NCBI GenBank assembly: GCA_905221605.1 | Contig: CAJNDS010002301.1 | Location: 1,183,192-1,240,691 of the forward strand | Reading direction: 5' to 3' | DNA: 57,500 nucleotides | Origin: Symbiodinium natans | Taxonomy: Eukaryota; Sar; Dinophyceae; Suessiales; Symbiodiniaceae | Shown: positions 38,370 to 51,000 of the stretch, piece after piece | Numbering within the stretch: position 1 is the first letter of the stretch | Layout of the letters: every line of letters begins with the position of its first letter | The notes under the pieces: model-generated | Databases searched by the model: none | What the model saw: the letters and a program-made list of their open reading frames with translations, nothing else | Told to the model about the DNA's origin: nothing | Translations under genes and position numbers: made by a program

Positions 38370-39588
38370 CGAGGCCATCGCTTTCGCACTTATCGGGTTT
38401 TGGGGTTTAGAGATGGGGTTTCGGGTTTAGGGTTTAGGGTTTAGGGTTCAATTCGGGTTTGGGGTTTCAGGGAGGTGCTGTTTGGCACCCTGTTCATGAA
38501 GCCATTGGAGAGTCTAAACACCCCAGCAGTCGCAACGTCTGACATTTCCCGGGTATGGCTGTCGCAACGTGTGTGAGTGTGTGTCTGTGATGTCAATCCT
38601 GGGCTCTTCTAAGCACCAAGACAAAAATCACTGACGGTCAAGCCTGGCGCTGCCGGTTGCTGCTGCAGGCCCGACCATGGACACGAACTTGAGCCAGCTT
38701 CATGAGAGTAGAATTCCCTAGAAAGGGAAACCTTCCATGGGCTGCCATTGACGATGTACAGAGCCTGGTATGCGGGGTACCCAGAAAGAACCCATGATGA
38801 AGCGAATCCCTCCTGATGGTGATGATGCGGTCACACTGAAGCCTGATGCCTCCAGTTTTTCAAGGGGGTTTCGTGGCAAAACCTCCCTGACGTGAAGAGT
38901 TCGGTTCGCATCGTGCTTGCGAAAGCAGGGCGTACGTAAAAATCCCAGGATTGCTGTGGAGAATCTGTGGCAGTATTCAGACGGGACGCTGCAAGCTGAC
39001 ATCTATCTTGCCCTATCAAAATCATTCCTTACAGAGGAAAGAGTCTGCATTCTGTATCCCACTAGCACAAGCCAGCAAGAGGTCTTTGTGAATTCTGTTG
39101 ACTCTTCCTGTTTGAATTACATGCTTGCTTTTTGGATGTGCTCATAGTTCTGCACGCTTGCGCTACATTTTCCCGGAGCTGTCGCTCCTCGCTCGGCAGC
39201 CGCTTGCTCAAGCTGACATGACATCGCAGACGCTCCTATGAGGTTTAGGGTTTAGGGTTTAGGGTCTTCAAGACCTTGAGTTCCCCCAGCTCATGTAGAC
39301 CTGCCGCTTGCAGCCGTGGCAAAATCCAAAGGACTGCAGTGATAGTACAATACTTTTATGTACATATATAGTCCAGTATATATATATATACGATAATATA
39401 GTATATACATATATTATATGGGAAAACATAGAATCTTAACACTTCAGTACCACAGATGAACACCGATTGAGTCCGTGAGACCGGGAAACAGTCCCCAGCT
39501 GCTTGCCTTGCACCCGCTCCCCTCACCATGGCGGTCGCATCCTCGAGCTGTTGCACCGCAAAGACGCTCACCTTTAGGGTCTTAGGGA

Positions 39589-39738
39589 CCCTAAACCCTA
39601 TAACCCTATAACCCTATAACCCTATAACCCTATAACCCTATAACCCTATAACCCTAAAACCCTATAACCCTATAACCCTATAACCCTATAACCCTATAAC
39701 CCTATAACCCTAAACCCCAAACCCTAACGCTAAACCCT
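39589..39738 (-). repeat. CCCTATAA variant array (8-bp unit)
   Basis: About 15 near-identical CCCTATAA units flanked by CCCTAAA; a locally uniform variant of the telomere-type repeat. Confidence 0.95.
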
Positions 39739-41075
39739 ATATAGGGGCTTATAGGGTTCCAGACTGCTGTTTCAGGCAGCCACGCTTGCGTAACTCTATA
39801 GCGCCTAGTCGCAAACAGCCCTTGCTTGGCGTGTCATCTGCGCCGTGAGACGTCAAGAAGTTTCAGCATGAAGCCGTCAATCTCAAAGCATGACATGAAC
39901 TGGAATTGCTGTAGAGGTTTCTCATGAACCAAATAACCTCAACCCCATAGTGCCTATGTCATGCATAAACAAATTTCAGGTCTAACTACACCTAATTGCT
40001 TCCGTCCTTGTGGCCCTTGCTCTACCATAGAGCTTCCAGCAACACTGCCATGACCTAGAGAAGCAGCAAGCTCCACCCTGCACATGCCATCGCACCTTAG
40101 AACCTCTTGCTTCGCCTTCATTTTGCCACAAGCTGCCGACATGTCTCTCCGCCCAGCGCTGTCCGCTTCCACTGGGCCGGCCGCTCGTACGGGGCAGCGC
40201 GCTTCGGGTTGGCAGCTGCGAGAGCTTTGCCAGCATTCTGGGTAGGCCCTTGGGACGTTTCCTATTCTCCTGTCTTGGGTTCAAGAGGGTCATATTTAGG
40301 AATAATCTTTCAGAGGGTGCTGAGGGACATCCTAGCATTTCATCCGACCGCCTGTGAGTGCTACGGCGAGGTGCATCATGCCGACCCGTACTTGCACTGC
40401 TCTTCTCCCTACAAACCCAAGAGCCTTTAATGGACCCTGCCATCCCTCCGCGAATTGCTTGCTAGGGAAGTGTGTGATTCAGTCACACTACATGCACACC
40501 CTTTGGCAGGTTATACCACGCAATCCTTTAAAAGGGGTGTATATAGGGGGATTCCAGGTACCTGGTTCCCTAAGCCGGTTTTTTTTCAGCAGCTTTTGAG
40601 TTGAGCAGTCCATGTCCCAAGCTCCGATTATGGAAGGCTCGACCCTTGTACCGGGGTTGAGGGCTTAGGGTTCAGGGTTTATAGGGCTCAGGGTAGTTCC
40701 TGTACTCAGCCAAGATGAGTTTAAGTACTCTTTACCCTGCTTTCTATACTTTGTTTTGTGAAGCACTATTATGTGGGGCAAGCGGAGCAAGTGGCAGAAA
40801 TCGCTTAGCGGTTAAGACAGGGCAAGTGGGGCAACATTTTTCCTGCTAAGGGATCAGAGCAAGTGGGACAAGAGGAAAACGGTTAGAGGTGCAGGTTTGC
40901 ACGCCCACTGCACTATTTTGCCCGGATCCCACTTCAGCAGTAGGGAGGGGCAGGAGAGGGGGGGGGGGCTTGTTTTAAGTAGAGAGATGAAATATTCAAG
41001 CTCATTCTGTACAGTTTACGGGCCCAAAGTAAGACCAAGAAAAGCCAGCACAGCCCACCTAAACCCAAAGCCCTT

Positions 41076-41462
41076 CACCTTAAATTCCTCAAAACCCAAA
41101 CTAAGCCCCTGTGCACCCTAAGCCCTATACACCCTATACACCCTAAACCCTATACACCTATTCTTACACCCTATACATCCTAAACCTTATATACACCCTA
41201 AGCCCTGTACGCTCTAGACACCCTGATTGCTATATACACCCTAAGCCCTATACGCCCTGGGCACCTTGAACCCTATGTACACCCTAAACCTATACAACCT
41301 GCCAATACACCCTATAAGCCCTATTTCCACCCTAAACCCTATATCCACCCTAAACCATCCACCCTAAACCCTATATCCACCCTAAACCCTAAACCCTAAA
41401 CCCTAATACCCTAAAACCCTAAAACCCTAAACCTTAAACCCGTTTTTTTCACCCTAAACCCT
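41076..41462 (-). repeat. Degenerate CCCTAAA/CCCTATACA region
   Basis: Almost 400 bp of CCCTAAA, CCCTATACA and CCCTAAGC units with much variation. Confidence 0.9.
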
Positions 41463-41852
41463 ATTCACCCTTTTGTATCAACCCAACAGACGAGCTTGAG
41501 GATGCTTGGCTCCGGCACCGCTGCAGCGTGAGCCGGCAGAGCCAGGCCGGAGAAGGGGTTTAGGGTTTCGGGTTTAGGGTTTGTCTAGGGTTGAGGGCGG
41601 GGAAGTGGGGGGGTTAAGGCGGATTGTCGGATTCTCGGCACCCCCAAAGTAACCCATCACAACGGCTCTGTCTCCCTCTTTCTCGCTCGCTCTCTCGCAT
41701 TCTCCTTCTCTCGCTCTATACGTATACATGGCTGATAGGGCTTAAAGGGTACTTCAAGGTCCCGGAGCCTTGGGGCGTATGCACTTTGAAAGTCTGCTTG
41801 TGGCTTTATGAGTACCAGTGGAGTACAGAACATATTCCTGGCTCCCTTCTGA

Positions 41853-42086
41853 GGCGAACCCGCTGCACTCACTACCGCTGGCCTCCATCTCCCTGGGTTT
41901 GGGTGGCTTGTTGGCCGGGGCGCGATCACGGCACTTCTCCAAAACCGGGCCATGGCTCCGCCGAACGGCTCTGGGCGTGAGGCCCTCCGGGCCCACGGTG
42001 TGCCGTGCCCTGGCCACAGAGGCCTTGGCCGCGAAGGTCCTGGCAGAGAGCGCGGAGATCCGCGCCCCGCCCGGCGACCCACGCCA
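41853..42086 (+). CDS. Insulysin exon 1 in window
   Basis: Reads [20 protein letters not shown] then [14 protein letters not shown] donor splits the Gln codon, giving PRQYRVLQL. Left boundary uncertain. Confidence 0.65.
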
Positions 42087-45000
42087 GTACCTTGGCCCGG
42101 CATCGATCTCCAAAGTTGTGATTTATACACCTGATAGGGTTTAGGGTTTAGTGTTTAGGGTTTAGGGTTTAGGGTTTATGTTTCATTTAGTAGAGTTCGT
42201 AGAGTAGAAAGGGACCACAAGCATTCTAGAGAGTTCATCTCCCGAGGTACCGCGTGCTCCAGCTGGACAACGATCTCCAGGTTCTCTTGGCTTCGGACCC
42301 GAGCGCGAGCACGTCGGCTGCTGCGGTGACGGTGCAGTGTGGGACCTTTCAGGATCCCAAGGAACGCCTTGGACCCTTGGGGACCAAATGAACCCTATAT
42401 AACTGGGGTCATATATATATATATATATACCCTATGCTACTGTAATTCCTATTAAGGTATATGAGCCATCAACCCTTTTAGGGTTCATTTCATCCCCAAG
42501 GACTGGCCCACTTTCATGAGCACATGCTGTTCCTGGGCACGGAGAAGTTTCCGAAGGAGGACGAGTACACCAAGTATCTTAGTGAGCATGGCGGTGACAG
42601 CAACGCCTTCACGATGTCCGAGTACACCACGTACTACTTCAAGGTGGCACGCTCGCTGTCGACTGCATCTACATATATATATATACATACATATACATAT
42701 ACATATACATGTACATATACATATACATAGAGAGACCCTGACAACTGAGAAGGCCCTGTTCCCAAGCAAACCCTGCAACACATATTGTGTAAACTGCGGT
42801 GTATTTCATTTTTTAGATTATTATGACTATCCCGGAACCCTAAACCCTAAACCCTACGAGCTAAACCTCAAACCTCAAGCATCAGGTTGCTTCGCCCTTC
42901 TTGGACGAAGCCTTGGACCGATTTTCCCAGTTTCCTGCACCTCTGGCAGTACCTTTTTTTGTGCAGTTCAAAAGCGTTAGGGGGGGGGGGGGGGTTAAGG
43001 TTTGGGTTCGGCTCCCTGGTAAACGGCAAAACTACTTCCCCAGACCTCTCCCGCAAAAGCGCTTCATGTAAGAAGTTGAAATCGGAAAATTTTGGGGGGA
43101 AGGTGGGGGGGGAGGGGGGGCGAAACTAAACCCCAAACCCGAAACCCCTTTCAGGGTTGGGGGATGCTTGTGGAAACCTATGATCCTACACGGGGACCAA
43201 GGTTCTTTATCAGCCCGACCTTTGCTCCCTCCGGCATCGAAAGAGAGATGAAGGTCGAGATGTTGTTATTTGCTCTTGTTACTGTTTGCTGACTGAGGGA
43301 ATCCGCCCTCCTTGTAGGCTGTGGATTCTGAGAGCACCAACTACTCCACGGAGGACGGTTGGCGACTGCTCCAGGCACGTCGGCGTAGCTGGGAAGCTGA
43401 GTTGCAGCCCTTGGCCCTGCCATACACATATATATATATATACACACATTTATTTGTTGATTTTGTATTTGTTTAGAAAGCATAACAATTCTTATCTTTC
43501 ATGAACATGACGTATTGTGTATGCAGATGTAAATGTCTATGTACATGTACATGTATATGTATATGTGTATGTGTACGTGTATGTATATGTATATGTGGAT
43601 GTGCATGTGCATGTGTATGTGTGTATATATATATATATATTTACAGGTTTATTATATTGCCCTGCTGTTATATGAATATGTATATATGTGTATGTAGATC
43701 TGTATATATATATATATATATTCATATATATATATATATATATATATATCCATACACGTATGTGTCTGCGCATGTCCCTGTGCCCGTGCATGTGTACGTA
43801 AAAGTATATGCATACATGGATACGTATATGCACAGGCTTCAGCCCCAAATTGATTGTCAGTTGCCACGATGCCGATGGGAAGCCGTCAGCCTCAACTGAT
43901 AAAGGGTTGCTTCTCCGTCTCAATCGTTTAGGGTTCAGGGTGCAGGGTTTAGGGACTTCAACTACTGATGAATGAAAAGTAATCTTCTTGCTGACGTTTA
44001 AAGTCATCGTTGCAGCATCGGAATGATCCGTCGGCTCGAAAAACTGCAAGTCTCAAGGAGTGGTTTGGAGTTCAGGGGTTTCGGGTTGAGTCGAGTCTGA
44101 GGAAACGTTGCAGGTGCACGGTTCTGCCCCTTAAAGTGCCTTAAAGTCCTAAAATGGTGCAGACAAGGAACGGCAGAGACTCTCTTTACATGCAAGGTTG
44201 CTGTTCCTAGCGGTCCCGGCGCCTCTTCTGCGCCATGCTTCGCGTTCACAGCGTCTCAGGGGCCGAGCTGCTGGCCATGCCTGTGGAAGAGGCACTTACG
44301 GTGAGGGCCTTGAAGGAACGCCTGCAGAACCTCTGCGGCTTGCCACGATTTCGGCAACGGCTCTTGCACCATACGGAAATCTTGAGTGACGATGCCCTGC
44401 TGAAGGCACCCATGGATCTGCGGCTGGTGTTGCTAAGCTTTGTCACCGGTGAAGACCCCAGCAGGCTTGTGGTAGCCGCCTTTCAGGGTCGTGTTTCAGA
44501 TGTTGAAGAGATACTCCAGAAACCTGAGAATCCGAATGGAGAGGGGCGGTTAACGCCGCTTGGATTGGCAGCAGCCCGGGGCCATTTAAAGACAATGAGG
44601 CTGCTGTTGGAGGCAAGAGCCAGTATAGATAAGCGGGACGACGTGGTCGGGGGCCTGACGGCTCTTCACCACGCATGTTACCGTGGACATGTTGATGCGG
44701 TTCGCCTGCTGTTGGCTGAGGGCGCAAACAAGGAAGCAGAGGGCGACACTGGCTACACCCCACTCTGTATGGCATGCCGTCGTCGACGACTGAGGGTCGT
44801 GCGCCTACTGCTTGAGGCCGGCGCCCGCCCAGCGCGCACACGTGATTCGACTCCTCACTTTGCCGGCCGCAGCCGGCTGCAAATTCGTCGGCTGCTGTCA
44901 ACCTACAAGTGGTCCCGCAGGCCTCCTAGAAGGCCATTGTGATGCTGAGATGCTGCCAGCAGCCTGCTCAAACGACATCCAATTATTGAGGGTCGGGTGG

Positions 45001-47996
45001 AGCATGCGTCCTTTTGCATGTATCTCTCAGCAGTTGTGTGTGTGTGTATTCTCACACCTTCCTCCCTTGCCGTTTTGTAAAGAGTTGCCTTGCCCGAACC
45101 CTTAAGGCCTACTGAGTAGAGCCCACTATGTCTGCATTAGGGTTCAGGTTTGTTTTGCTTGTTCTTCTGGGTGGAGGGGGGCACATGTTGAATCCAGACC
45201 GTGGGCCTTCGGCCTGCCTAAGGGCCTACAGTCTGCCTAGTGATTTTGTACTGGCATCTTTCTTGCCTTACGGACGACTCGCCTCTCAGGCCCTGCGTAA
45301 GCCCTTGTGGAGTTGTAGAGTTTACAGTAGCAGCCATTACTTGTCACACGTTGGTGTAGGCAATGAGCCTGGTTTGCTGTTTCTTCTTGTAGCTCGAGAA
45401 TGGGGCCTTGCTATTCCACCCTCAACCCTAAACCCTAAACCCCAAGCCCTAAAAGCTAACCCCCAAACCCTAACCCGAAACCCTAAACCCTTAAACCCTG
45501 AACCCTAAACCCTGAACCCTAAACCCTAACCCTGAACCCTGAACCCTAACCCTAAACTTTCGACTTGCAGGTTTTAAAGGCCACCGCCGCCAAGGATCAT
45601 CCCTTCTTTAGCAGCTTTGCCTTGCAAGCAGCTCCTCTTTTTGCTGTGGGCTGCAGCGGGGTTAGGGTTCAGGGTTCATGGGGTTTAGGGTTCAAATTAG
45701 GGTTCATAGGGTTTAGGGTTCAGTGTTTATGATTTAGAGTTCAGGGTTTGGGGTTTAGGGTTCAGGGTTTAGGATTTAGGGTTTAGGGTTTGGCGTTTAG
45801 GTCGGTGAGAGCACGTTTGGTCAGCTTGTTGGAGACAAAGCAAACCCTGCCAGGTTTTGATGTGGGCAACCTCGACACGCTGGGCTCGAACGACTTAGAC
45901 GGCACGCGGAAGCAACTGGTGGAGTGGAACAAGACGCACTATCAAGCTGGACTTTTGGCAGCAGCAATGGGTGGGGCCTCTTTTGTTTCCTACATGGGGG
46001 TTTACGATATTGGGGTTCCGTATTGTCAAGGGGATCCTACTATTTGGGGTTTATCTTTCGGGTACCCTATTTTCGTAAACCCCCACATTGTCTCGTCCAG
46101 CCAAGATGCTGTGAGCTCCTAAGCCCTAAACTGTACCTGGACCCCTTTGTCAAAGTTCCCAGAAGAATCATCTAGTCGATTCTTGCGCTCATTGTGAGGG
46201 TGTCTTCATGTAACCATGAAATCCCTAAACCGTAAACCCCTACACCCCTAACTCCCTAAGCCCTAAACCTCTACACCCTTAACTCCCTAAACCCTATACC
46301 CCTACGCCCCTAACTTCCCCTAACTCCCTAAACCCTTTACCCCTAACTCCCTAAACCCCTATACCCCTAAACCCTAACCCGAAACCCTAAGCCCTAAGCC
46401 CTAAACCCTAAACCCTACACCCTAAACCCTAAACCCTAAACCCTAAACCCTAAACCCTAAACCCTAACTGCTTCCCGCAGGCGCCATGAAGCTTGTTGTG
46501 GTTGGCAGCGGAAGCCTGGACGAGCTCCAGCCACCCTGCTTGCCGATGTTAACCTTCAACCCTAAAGCTGGTTAGGGATGCTTAAAGGTTTAGGGTTTAG
46601 GGTTTAGGGATGCTTAAGGTTGAAGTTTTCAGGGCATGCAGAGACATCGGAACCCGAAAGCCCTCCAAGCCTCTCAAGTGCTCAAAGGCCCTAAAACCCC
46701 AGTGGCTTCATCTAGCACACAGAGTTTAGCACGGGCCCACCCGAAACCCTCATCCCTTTATCCCTAAACCTCAATCCTATACCTTTTTCCCTAACCCTAA
46801 ACCCTCTCTCTAATCCCTGTAAAGCTGGTGGCTTAGGATCTGCTTGGTTTGCGTGAAGACTTCCGCTACAAACCTTGATTTCAAGTTTGATGTCGTTTCG
46901 GGTTCGTAGGCTGGTTTGGCCCTCAGCAGCTGCGCCCATCTAAACCCTCAACTCAAATCCCTCGGCCCTCCGGCACCCCCTTGAACCCTTTAAGTCTTAC
47001 AGAGCCCTGCAGACCGTAAACCCGAACCCAGAAACCCTTTTGCCCTTAGTAACATGATCAACCGTAAGCCCCAAACCCTAAGGGTCCATGTACCTAAATA
47101 GGGTTTTCTTGGGCCTTAAAGTACCCTTTGGGGCCCAAGTATAGAATAATCAGGTACATGGACCCTAAACTCTCAACCCTGTCAACCCTAAACCCTAAAC
47201 CCTAAACCCTAAACCCTGAGGGCGCTGGTCACCGAGAAGTTCCGGGACGTGCCATCGGGGAGTGGCCGAGACCAGGTCTACCCAGTGAGGCCCTGGCCCG
47301 ACAGCCAGGCCGGAAGGGTTCCTAAACACCTTAAACAAAGGGCCCCCTGTTTTATCACAGGGTTTAGGGTTTAGGGTTAGGGTTTTGGGGTTTAGGGTTT
47401 GGGGTTTAGGGTTTGGGGTGGTTCCTAAACATCCTCACATGGCCATAGGCTTTATTCGGGGGACCCCCAAAGAGCAGTTGGGGGAAGCCCTCAAATTGCC
47501 CAGTCTGACAGTCATAGGCGCAATCATGGTACGATATACTACCAAACCTAATAGTAGAGTAGGTCATATTTAACCTTTTTGGGTTAATATATTCCCCTTA
47601 CAATCCCAAAGGTTAACCTTTAAACCCGTAGGTACTGGACAACTAAGCAAACAATAACGATAAGAGTCATATAAGGCAACAATTCTGGCAAGCACTGAGA
47701 TCATAGATTCAATAATTCTCTGTCTCTCTCTCTCTCTCTCTCTCTCGCTCTTTCTCGCTCTCTGCCTCTGTCTACGCACGCACACATAAATCCCCTTTCT
47801 AAGCCTCTCCTGCCCACACTTCACGATGCAAGCCCCCAAAGTACTCGGAACTATAATTTGTTGTACCCTCTAGGGCTATAGGCCCCCCAGCCATGCACCC
47901 TGGCACTATGACTTACGTCTCCCAGCGCAGGTGGGCCGCATCGTGAAGTGCGTGCCCTTGAAGGCGGGAAGGGGGGGGGGGGTTGCTCACAGGGTC

Positions 47997-48027
<31 letters not shown>

Positions 48028-51000
48028 GGTTAGGGTATGACGGTATGACCCTACCCACACAAACCCCTACACAGCACAACGCCGTAGAAGCCTTGCTTGT
48101 CTTGAGCCTCTGTATAAGCGCCCTGCAAAAAAGCCACATGCAGGCCTGCTGCGAACTAATGGCTGGCTGAAGTGCAACCCTCAAACAGAAAACTGGGGGG
48201 GTTGACTGGGGGATAATTTCTTCAAGTTCTCTTGCCCCTCTGCCCGTGCCATACGTAGCGCTACCACATGCGTTCAACATTTCTAAGGCGCCCCCCCCCC
48301 CCCCCCCCCCCCCAACTTTGCCCAAGCGAGCCCGAAGCTCGAAACCTGGAACGATCTGTTTTCAGGACTCTCGGTCGATCTCGGCCTGCTGGCCCCTGCC
48401 CCCGGTTCAGAAATACCTGTGGCTGGGCTCCGAAACGATTTTGGTTTAGGGTGTTTAGGGAAGGCCTCAATGCTCTATCCCATGTTTCACTCAAGGACCG
48501 TCATGAAGGATCCTGCTTGGATCCTACGATGGCTCAAGGTAATGGAGAGCACAGGAAGATCTATGAAGGCCCTGTTTGCCTCGGTTAGTCGGTGTGTCTA
48601 TCTCAGTGTCGGTGTTCCTGGCCTAGCTTCAGATAGGAACTCGTAAGCAGAAGAGGGTCGTTTAGAAAGCCTCCGTAAGCCGTCGGTGCACTGTTCCTTC
48701 TAGACCATTGGGAGGGCGAATGAAGCTACGGCTGAGGTTTTTATCTCATTCGTCGACCTGTTGCATTTTCTAGGCAGCGTCCGCGTCCGTAATATACGAG
48801 CCTCCCAACCCCGGCCCTGAACCCCGAAACCCAAAGCTGAGAAGAGCTGGCAAGGCGACGGGAGCCTGAACCCCGAAGCGCCCGAAACCCCTCCCTGTGA
48901 CCCCATATGCTACATAGCCGACAACTGCAAAGTTCGTGGTAAAGAGGCCATTGCTACGAGTAGTTTGACAGCCTAACCCTGAATCGAAACCCTGAACCCT
49001 AAAATCCCTAAAATCCCTAAAATCCCTAAAATCCCTAAAAACCCTAAACCCTAAACCCTAAACCCTAAACCCCATCCCTAACTTGTCGGCTGCCTCCCAG
49101 GTTTGCGAAGCCCGAGCTCTACTTGGCGCACCTTCTGGGCCACGAGGGCGCCGGCTCCCTCCACGATGCCTTGAATCAGCTCCCTGGCGCATGCTGGGGG
49201 GAGGGGGGGGGGGGTAGCCCTAAACCCTAAACCCTAAACTCTAAACCCAGGCTGCGGAAGGCATTCGCAAGAAGCATGGTGAAAAAAACATGGCGCGCGG
49301 AAGCTACTCTCGCGGGTCCTGCGGAAAGACTCCAGATTTCCATTCTTTTCCTAGCAGTCGCCAACAAATCCATGGCTCACCTGGGGTTAGAATGTCGGGG
49401 CCGGGTTTGGGATTGGGGCTTAGTGTCCCAGATTCCAGGGGCCCCATGAAGCCGAGGGTGGCCAAAATTGTTTGTTGCAGCCTCGACATGCCCCGTGTTG
49501 CTCTTTATTGTGCTGAGTTGCGGATGTTTGCGGTGGTAACTCGAATTAATCAACTTGGCGCCACATCTTGTTGCAGGAGATTCCAAGCTGCTTCAGAGCT
49601 CTACTGTTCAGCACATTAGGTTAGCACTACGTTTGTATATATGTACATGCATGCACGTAGAACAAAAACTACCAACAGAAAGAAACACATATGAATAAAT
49701 GCACATATACATGACATTGGCGGACCATGCCCCTTGTACAAACAGTCCTCAGTACAGATAATAGTATTTATCTGCTTTTGTATTAGTAGTTCGTGTTACT
49801 GCTGCGATGAATATGAGTAGTAAAAAGACATCAAGTGCTGAAGGTTTGGGTGGGTCGACCAGCTGTCTTCGGGCACTGCCCATTCGCCACTTGTCCTGCA
49901 AGTAGAAGGGGTTCAGGGTTTATAAGGTTTAGGGTTTATGAGGTTTAGGGTTTAAGTGACACGCTGCGCCCAGCACCCATCTTTCGTGAGCCTTGGCCCT
50001 CTCAATTGCCGGTCATTACAACTACGGCGTCGGGCAAACTGCATGTTCGGCCGGCAAGGCAGGGAGAAGTCATGGAGTGACTCCTGGGTTAATGACTGGC
50101 ATGGTGGTGGTGGTGGTGGTGGTGGTGTGTGCTTGCTTGTGGCCGTTTGAAAGCCGTGTGTGAGTATGTGTGGGAATCTGGACCAAACGCAACTCAGGCT
50201 TGTAGTTTCGCATGCCAAGTGTTTCTGCCTCGAATCGCGTTCGGGAGCATACAGGCACAGGTTGCCAGGATGGGCTGTTATACCCTATCATCCCCCAAAA
50301 GAGCCCACTTCATAATGCAGAGAGGTTGGTTATGGGTCATTATAAGTACCTGATAGCCCCTCCTGGTTGCGGGCGCGTGCGGGCAAGCACATGGGAGCCA
50401 AGGTTCACGGATGAGCAGCTCTTCGCCATCAACATCACGCTGACCCCAGAGGCTTCCCTCCGAAAACTCGGTTTTCAGCAATCTTCGTAACTGATGATCT
50501 AAGTACGTTCGGTATTGAAATCATGCTTCTACTGTACTACTAACAGTCAGAAAAAGTAGTAGCACGGCTACTGATTTGCACAGCCGAAATAATGCTAGCC
50601 TGGTAGAACACCGAAAACTCTATAAGCCGTAAGCTCTAACCCTACATGATACCTTCCCCTATGTAGCCCGAAGCTCCTACTTCCGGAAAACCCCAACCAT
50701 CGGCGCCCACATTCCGCCTCTTCCAGCAGGTTGTCGCGTTTCCTTCAACCTCCCTCAAAGTCGGGCGCAGGGTTTAGGGCTAGGGTTTAGGCCCCTTAAG
50801 AGCCCATTCTTACAGGGTCCATGTACCTACTGTTCAGTATGGAGCCTTAGGGATTTAGTAGCTGCAAGTGGAGGGTTTGTGGCACAACGAACCTGCCGAC
50901 GAGGGCGATGCCCATCGCGAGGAGGTCTTGGCTTTGCTCTTTGAGTGCCCTGGAGTGAGAGAATTTGTGGCTTAGGGCTATTAGGGTTTAGGGTTTGGGG

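Larger units (their letters stand above)
38370..41850. other. Presumed intergenic region
   Basis: No exon was recognised. It holds TTTAGGG runs (38,405-38,465; 39,241-39,265), TA runs (39,360-39,420), the CCCTATAA array, a G run (40,957-40,968) and a long degenerate CCCTAAA region. The 3' end of the ClpC-like gene and 5' exons of the insulysin gene may extend into it. Confidence 0.5.
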
